A DNA stretch of 6,272 bases from an uncultured Prevotella sp. (lineage in GTDB: Bacteria; Bacteroidota; Bacteroidia; Bacteroidales; Bacteroidaceae). Of this stretch, positions 3,878 through 6,272 are shown piece after piece; the first letter of the stretch is position 1, and every line of letters begins with the position of its first letter. Both the position numbers and the translations under genes were made by a program. The stretch is from contig CATXJC010000073.1 in assembly GCA_958369755.1 (NCBI GenBank), forward strand, positions 1-6,272, in the 5' to 3' direction. The notes under the pieces were generated by a model. It did no database searches. It saw only the letters and a program-made list of their open reading frames with translations, and had not been told where the DNA came from.

Positions 3878-6272
3878 ATGAGCATCAGATTAAATAAAGC
3901 ACTACGTGAATTGAATATAGGACTTCAGACGGCAGTTGAATTCCTAGAAAAAAGAAAGGACCTGGGAGAGGTCAAGGCCGAACCGAGCTTCAAACTCAGC
4001 GACCAGCAATACAAGGCATTGAACGATGCCTTCAGTCAAGATAAGGAGGTTCGTGATCAGGCCGAGAAACTCATCACCAAGAAGGCCAAGGATAAGAAGC
4101 GTGCGCCTGAGCAGAAGGACCATCGTGCCGAAAGCTTATTGGAGTCGAGCAACCAGCAGCAGTATAAGCCGTTGGGTAAGATTGACTTGGATAGCATCGG
4201 AAAGGGTAAGTCTGTAGAGTCTGCTGCTAAAAAGTCGGAGGCACCGAAGCATGAGACTGCTGCCGTCAGTCATGCGCCAGTGAAAGATGCTCATCGTAAT
4301 GAGCCAAAACATGACCAGAGATCTACCCATGGATCTCACCAAAAACAAGAGATGAAACAAGAGAATCAGCAAAAGTCACAGCAGCCAAAGATGAACGACT
4401 TTAAGGGTCAGAAGAATGCTGCACAAGGTAACAAGAATGTAGAGGCTCAGCAGCAGAATGCTGAGCAGAAGGCTGCTGACAACAGCCAGCCTTCTAGCGT
4501 GTTCACATTGAAGAGTGAGAAGAAATATACTTCAAATGAACCTAAGGTGTTGGGTAAGATTGATCTTTCTTCTCTCAATCAGAGCACTCGTCCTAAGAAG
4601 AAGTCTAAGGAGGAGCGCCGCAAGGAGCGTGAGGAGAAATTGGCGCAGCAGCACAATGATCGCAAGAAGCGTGTTCGTATCAACAAGGAGCGTGTTGACA
4701 TCAATGCCGAGGCTAAGAACAACAGTGCCGATGGTAATGGCCAGAATAAGGGCAACAATGGTGGCAACAACAAGAAGAATAGAAACAAGAATAGAAATAA
4801 TAATAATAACAATAATAACAACCGCGGCAATAACAATAACAACCGCGGCAACCAGCGTCAGATCGAGGTGGATGACGAGGCTGTAGCACGCCAGGTAAAG
4901 GAGACTCTCGCTCGCTTGACCAGCAAGAGCCAGAACAAGAAGGGTGCTAAGTATCGTAAGGAGAAGCGTGAGGCTGTACAGGAGAAGTTGCAGGATCAGG
5001 CTCGTCAGGAGCAGAAGGAAAGCAAGACCCTGAAACTTACAGAGTTCGTTACCGTTAGCGAGTTGGCTACGATGATGGATATCAGCGTTACTCAGGTTAT
5101 CTCTACCCTGATGGGTGTAGGTATCATGGTATCTATCAACCAGCGCCTGGATGCAGAGACCATCAACATGGTAGCTGAGGAGTTCGGTTTCAAGACCGAA
5201 TACGTGAGTGCCGAGGTTCAGGAGGCCGTGAGCGAGGAAGTGGATGATGAGAACGACTTGGTTCCACGTGCTCCAATCGTAACCGTCATGGGTCACGTAG
5301 ACCATGGTAAGACCTCTTTGCTCGACTATATCCGCAATACCAATGTGATTGCCGGTGAGGCGGGTGGTATTACCCAGCATATCGGTGCCTATAGTGTGAC
5401 CCTGAAAAGCGGTCGCAAGGTAACCTTCCTTGATACTCCAGGTCACGAGGCGTTTACCGCCATGCGTGCCCGTGGTGCCCAGGCTACCGATATCGCCATC
5501 ATCATCATCGCAGCCGATGACTCTGTGATGCCAACTACCAAGGAGGCTATCGCTCATGCGCAGGCTGCCGGTGTACCAATGGTATTCGCTATCAACAAGA
5601 TTGATAAGCCAGGTGCTAACCCAGACCGTATCCGTGAGGACTTGGCTAACATGAACCTGCTCGTTGAGGAGTGGGGTGGTAAGTATCAGTGCCAGGAAAT
5701 CAGTGCCAAGAAGGGTATCGGTGTTCACGATTTGCTCGACAAGGTGCTCCTCGAGGCTGACATGCTCGACCTGAAGGCTAACCCTAACCGTCGTGCTACA
5801 GGTACCATCATCGAGTCTTCTCTCGACAAGGGTCGTGGATATGTTTCTACCGTATTGGTTGCCAACGGTACCTTGAAGGTAGGCGACATCGTTCTCGCCG
5901 GTACTTCTTGGGGTCGTGTGAAGGCGATGTTCAATGAGCGTAATGCCAATATCAAGTCAGCTGCTCCTGCAGAGCCAGCTATCATCCTCGGTTTGAATGG
6001 TGCGCCTACAGCAGGTGACCAGTTCCACGTAATCGAGACTGAGCAGGAGGCTCGTGAAATTGCCAACAAGCGTGAGCAGTTGCAGCGCGAACAGGGCTTG
6101 CGTACTCAGAAGCGCTTGACCTTGGGTGATATCTCTCACCGTATCGCACGTGGTGAGTTCCATGAGTTGAACGTCATCGTAAAGGGTGACACCGATGGTT
6201 CTGTTGAGGCATTGAGTGACTCATTCATCAAGCTTTCTACCGAGAAGGTTCAGGTGAACGTAGTCAACAAGG
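3878..6272 (+). CDS. infB: Translation initiation factor IF2, 3' end outside the window
   Basis: This cytoplasmic GTPase brings fMet-tRNA to the 30S subunit and promotes 50S joining. The frame is open from the ATG to the window edge: 798 codons are visible and roughly 150-200 are missing. An IF2N-type domain opens the protein (about 1-50, with RLNKALRELNIGLQTAVEFL). A long low-complexity linker (about 55-380) is rich in Lys, Gln, Asn and Arg, holds two LGKIDL motifs (from 99 and 225), a basic stretch (238-274) and an Asn-rich tract (293-325). A second IF2N-like domain lies at about 386-450. The G domain has G1 GHVDHGKT (472-479), switch I GGIT (496-499), G3 DTPGH (519-523), G4 NKID (573-576) and G5 SAKKG (609-613). 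The domain II barrel follows, then the start of domain III with the NVIVKGDTDGSVEAL region. All G motifs look intact. It follows nusA after 63 nt, with no ylxR-like gene between them. Confidence 0.97.
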   Translation, partial: MSIRLNKALRELNIGLQTAVEFLEKRKDLGEVKAEPSFKLSDQQYKALNDAFSQDKEVRDQAEKLITKKAKDKKRAPEQKDHRAESLLESSNQQQYKPLGKIDLDSIGKGKSVESAAKKSEAPKHETAAVSHAPVKDAHRNEPKHDQRSTHGSHQKQEMKQENQQKSQQPKMNDFKGQKNAAQGNKNVEAQQQNAEQKAADNSQPSSVFTLKSEKKYTSNEPKVLGKIDLSSLNQSTRPKKKSKEERRKEREEKLAQQHNDRKKRVRINKERVDINAEAKNNSADGNGQNKGNNGGNNKKNRNKNRNNNNNNNNNRGNNNNNRGNQRQIEVDDEAVARQVKETLARLTSKSQNKKGAKYRKEKREAVQEKLQDQARQEQKESKTLKLTEFVTVSELATMMDISVTQVISTLMGVGIMVSINQRLDAETINMVAEEFGFKTEYVSAEVQEAVSEEVDDENDLVPRAPIVTVMGHVDHGKTSLLDYIRNTNVIAGEAGGITQHIGAYSVTLKSGRKVTFLDTPGHEAFTAMRARGAQATDIAIIIIAADDSVMPTTKEAIAHAQAAGVPMVFAINKIDKPGANPDRIREDLANMNLLVEEWGGKYQCQEISAKKGIGVHDLLDKVLLEADMLDLKANPNRRATGTIIESSLDKGRGYVSTVLVANGTLKVGDIVLAGTSWGRVKAMFNERNANIKSAAPAEPAIILGLNGAPTAGDQFHVIETEQEAREIANKREQLQREQGLRTQKRLTLGDISHRIARGEFHELNVIVKGDTDGSVEALSDSFIKLSTEKVQVNVVNK
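4808..4849 (+). repeat. Tandem 21-bp repeat encoding NNNNNRG twice, inside infB
   Basis: Two adjacent 21-bp units (4808-4828 and 4829-4849) each encode five Asn, Arg and Gly, and share the core AATAACAACCGCGGCAA exactly at 21-bp spacing (4814-4830 and 4835-4851). They follow a run of AAT/AAC codons starting at 4796. Both the unit length and the codon run are multiples of three, so gain or loss of units would keep the IF2 frame. The repeat lies in the disordered linker between the N-terminal domains. Confidence 0.8.

Noticed and set aside
4318..4337. Inverted repeat GAGATC / GATCTC with an 8-nt loop inside infB
   Set aside because: It is only 6 bp, lies within the coding linker, and such short palindromes are expected by chance in a window this size.
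4026..4886. Alternative-frame Arg/Ser- and Ile/Thr-rich open frames within infB (4026-4217, 4515-4886)
   Set aside because: They are frame-shifted readings of the repetitive Lys/Asn linker codons, with no start signal of their own.
4532..5728. Open frame of 398 codons antisense to infB
   Set aside because: It lies entirely opposite infB, whose GTPase motifs are intact. The translation is dominated by Leu/Ile/Val runs that mirror the Asn/Lys-rich IF2 linker, there is no promoter or ribosome binding site, and no domain is recognisable.

Overview
This window looks like an ordinary chromosomal segment from a Bacteroidota bacterium, most likely of the order Bacteroidales and close to Prevotella/Segatella. 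Several things point there. Three promoter-like sites match the Bacteroidota -7 element TAnnTTTG, two of them with a TTTG -33 element exactly 20 nt upstream. Most genes have no good Shine-Dalgarno sequence and instead follow A/T-rich leaders. The protein sequences also have a Bacteroidota character, including an Asn-rich IF2 linker and a long helical tail on the S41 protease. The genus is inferred from overall sequence character and was not tested by any search.

Layout. Bases 1-50 are the 5' two thirds of a tRNA-Asn(GUU) gene on the minus strand, cut by the left edge. Bases 51-261 form a divergent A/T-rich intergenic region, with a minus-strand promoter for the tRNA and a plus-strand promoter for the next gene. 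Bases 262-1926 encode a secreted PDZ/S41 serine protease of the C-terminal-processing-peptidase type. An imperfect hairpin follows it. A strong consensus promoter (1988-2019) then starts a classic translation/transcription operon: rimP (2081-2548), nusA (2552-3814) and infB (from 3878, running off the right edge). Every gene after the tRNA is on the plus strand.

How the genes work together. RimP matures the 30S ribosomal subunit, NusA controls RNA polymerase pausing, termination and antitermination, and IF2 (infB) delivers initiator tRNA and joins the subunits. The rimP-nusA-infB order is conserved across many bacteria and couples ribosome assembly, transcription elongation and translation initiation. 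The rimP leader contains a perfect 12-bp hairpin with a GNRA-type tetraloop followed by a T-rich stretch. It is the best candidate here for a regulatory element and the most interesting non-coding signal. A smaller hairpin and a real Shine-Dalgarno-like sequence separate nusA from infB.

No mobile element, CRISPR array, defence system or clearly new multi-gene system is visible. The points worth a second look are the rimP leader hairpin, a repeated LGKIDL motif in the IF2 linker, and a poly-Asn tract containing a 21-bp tandem repeat.
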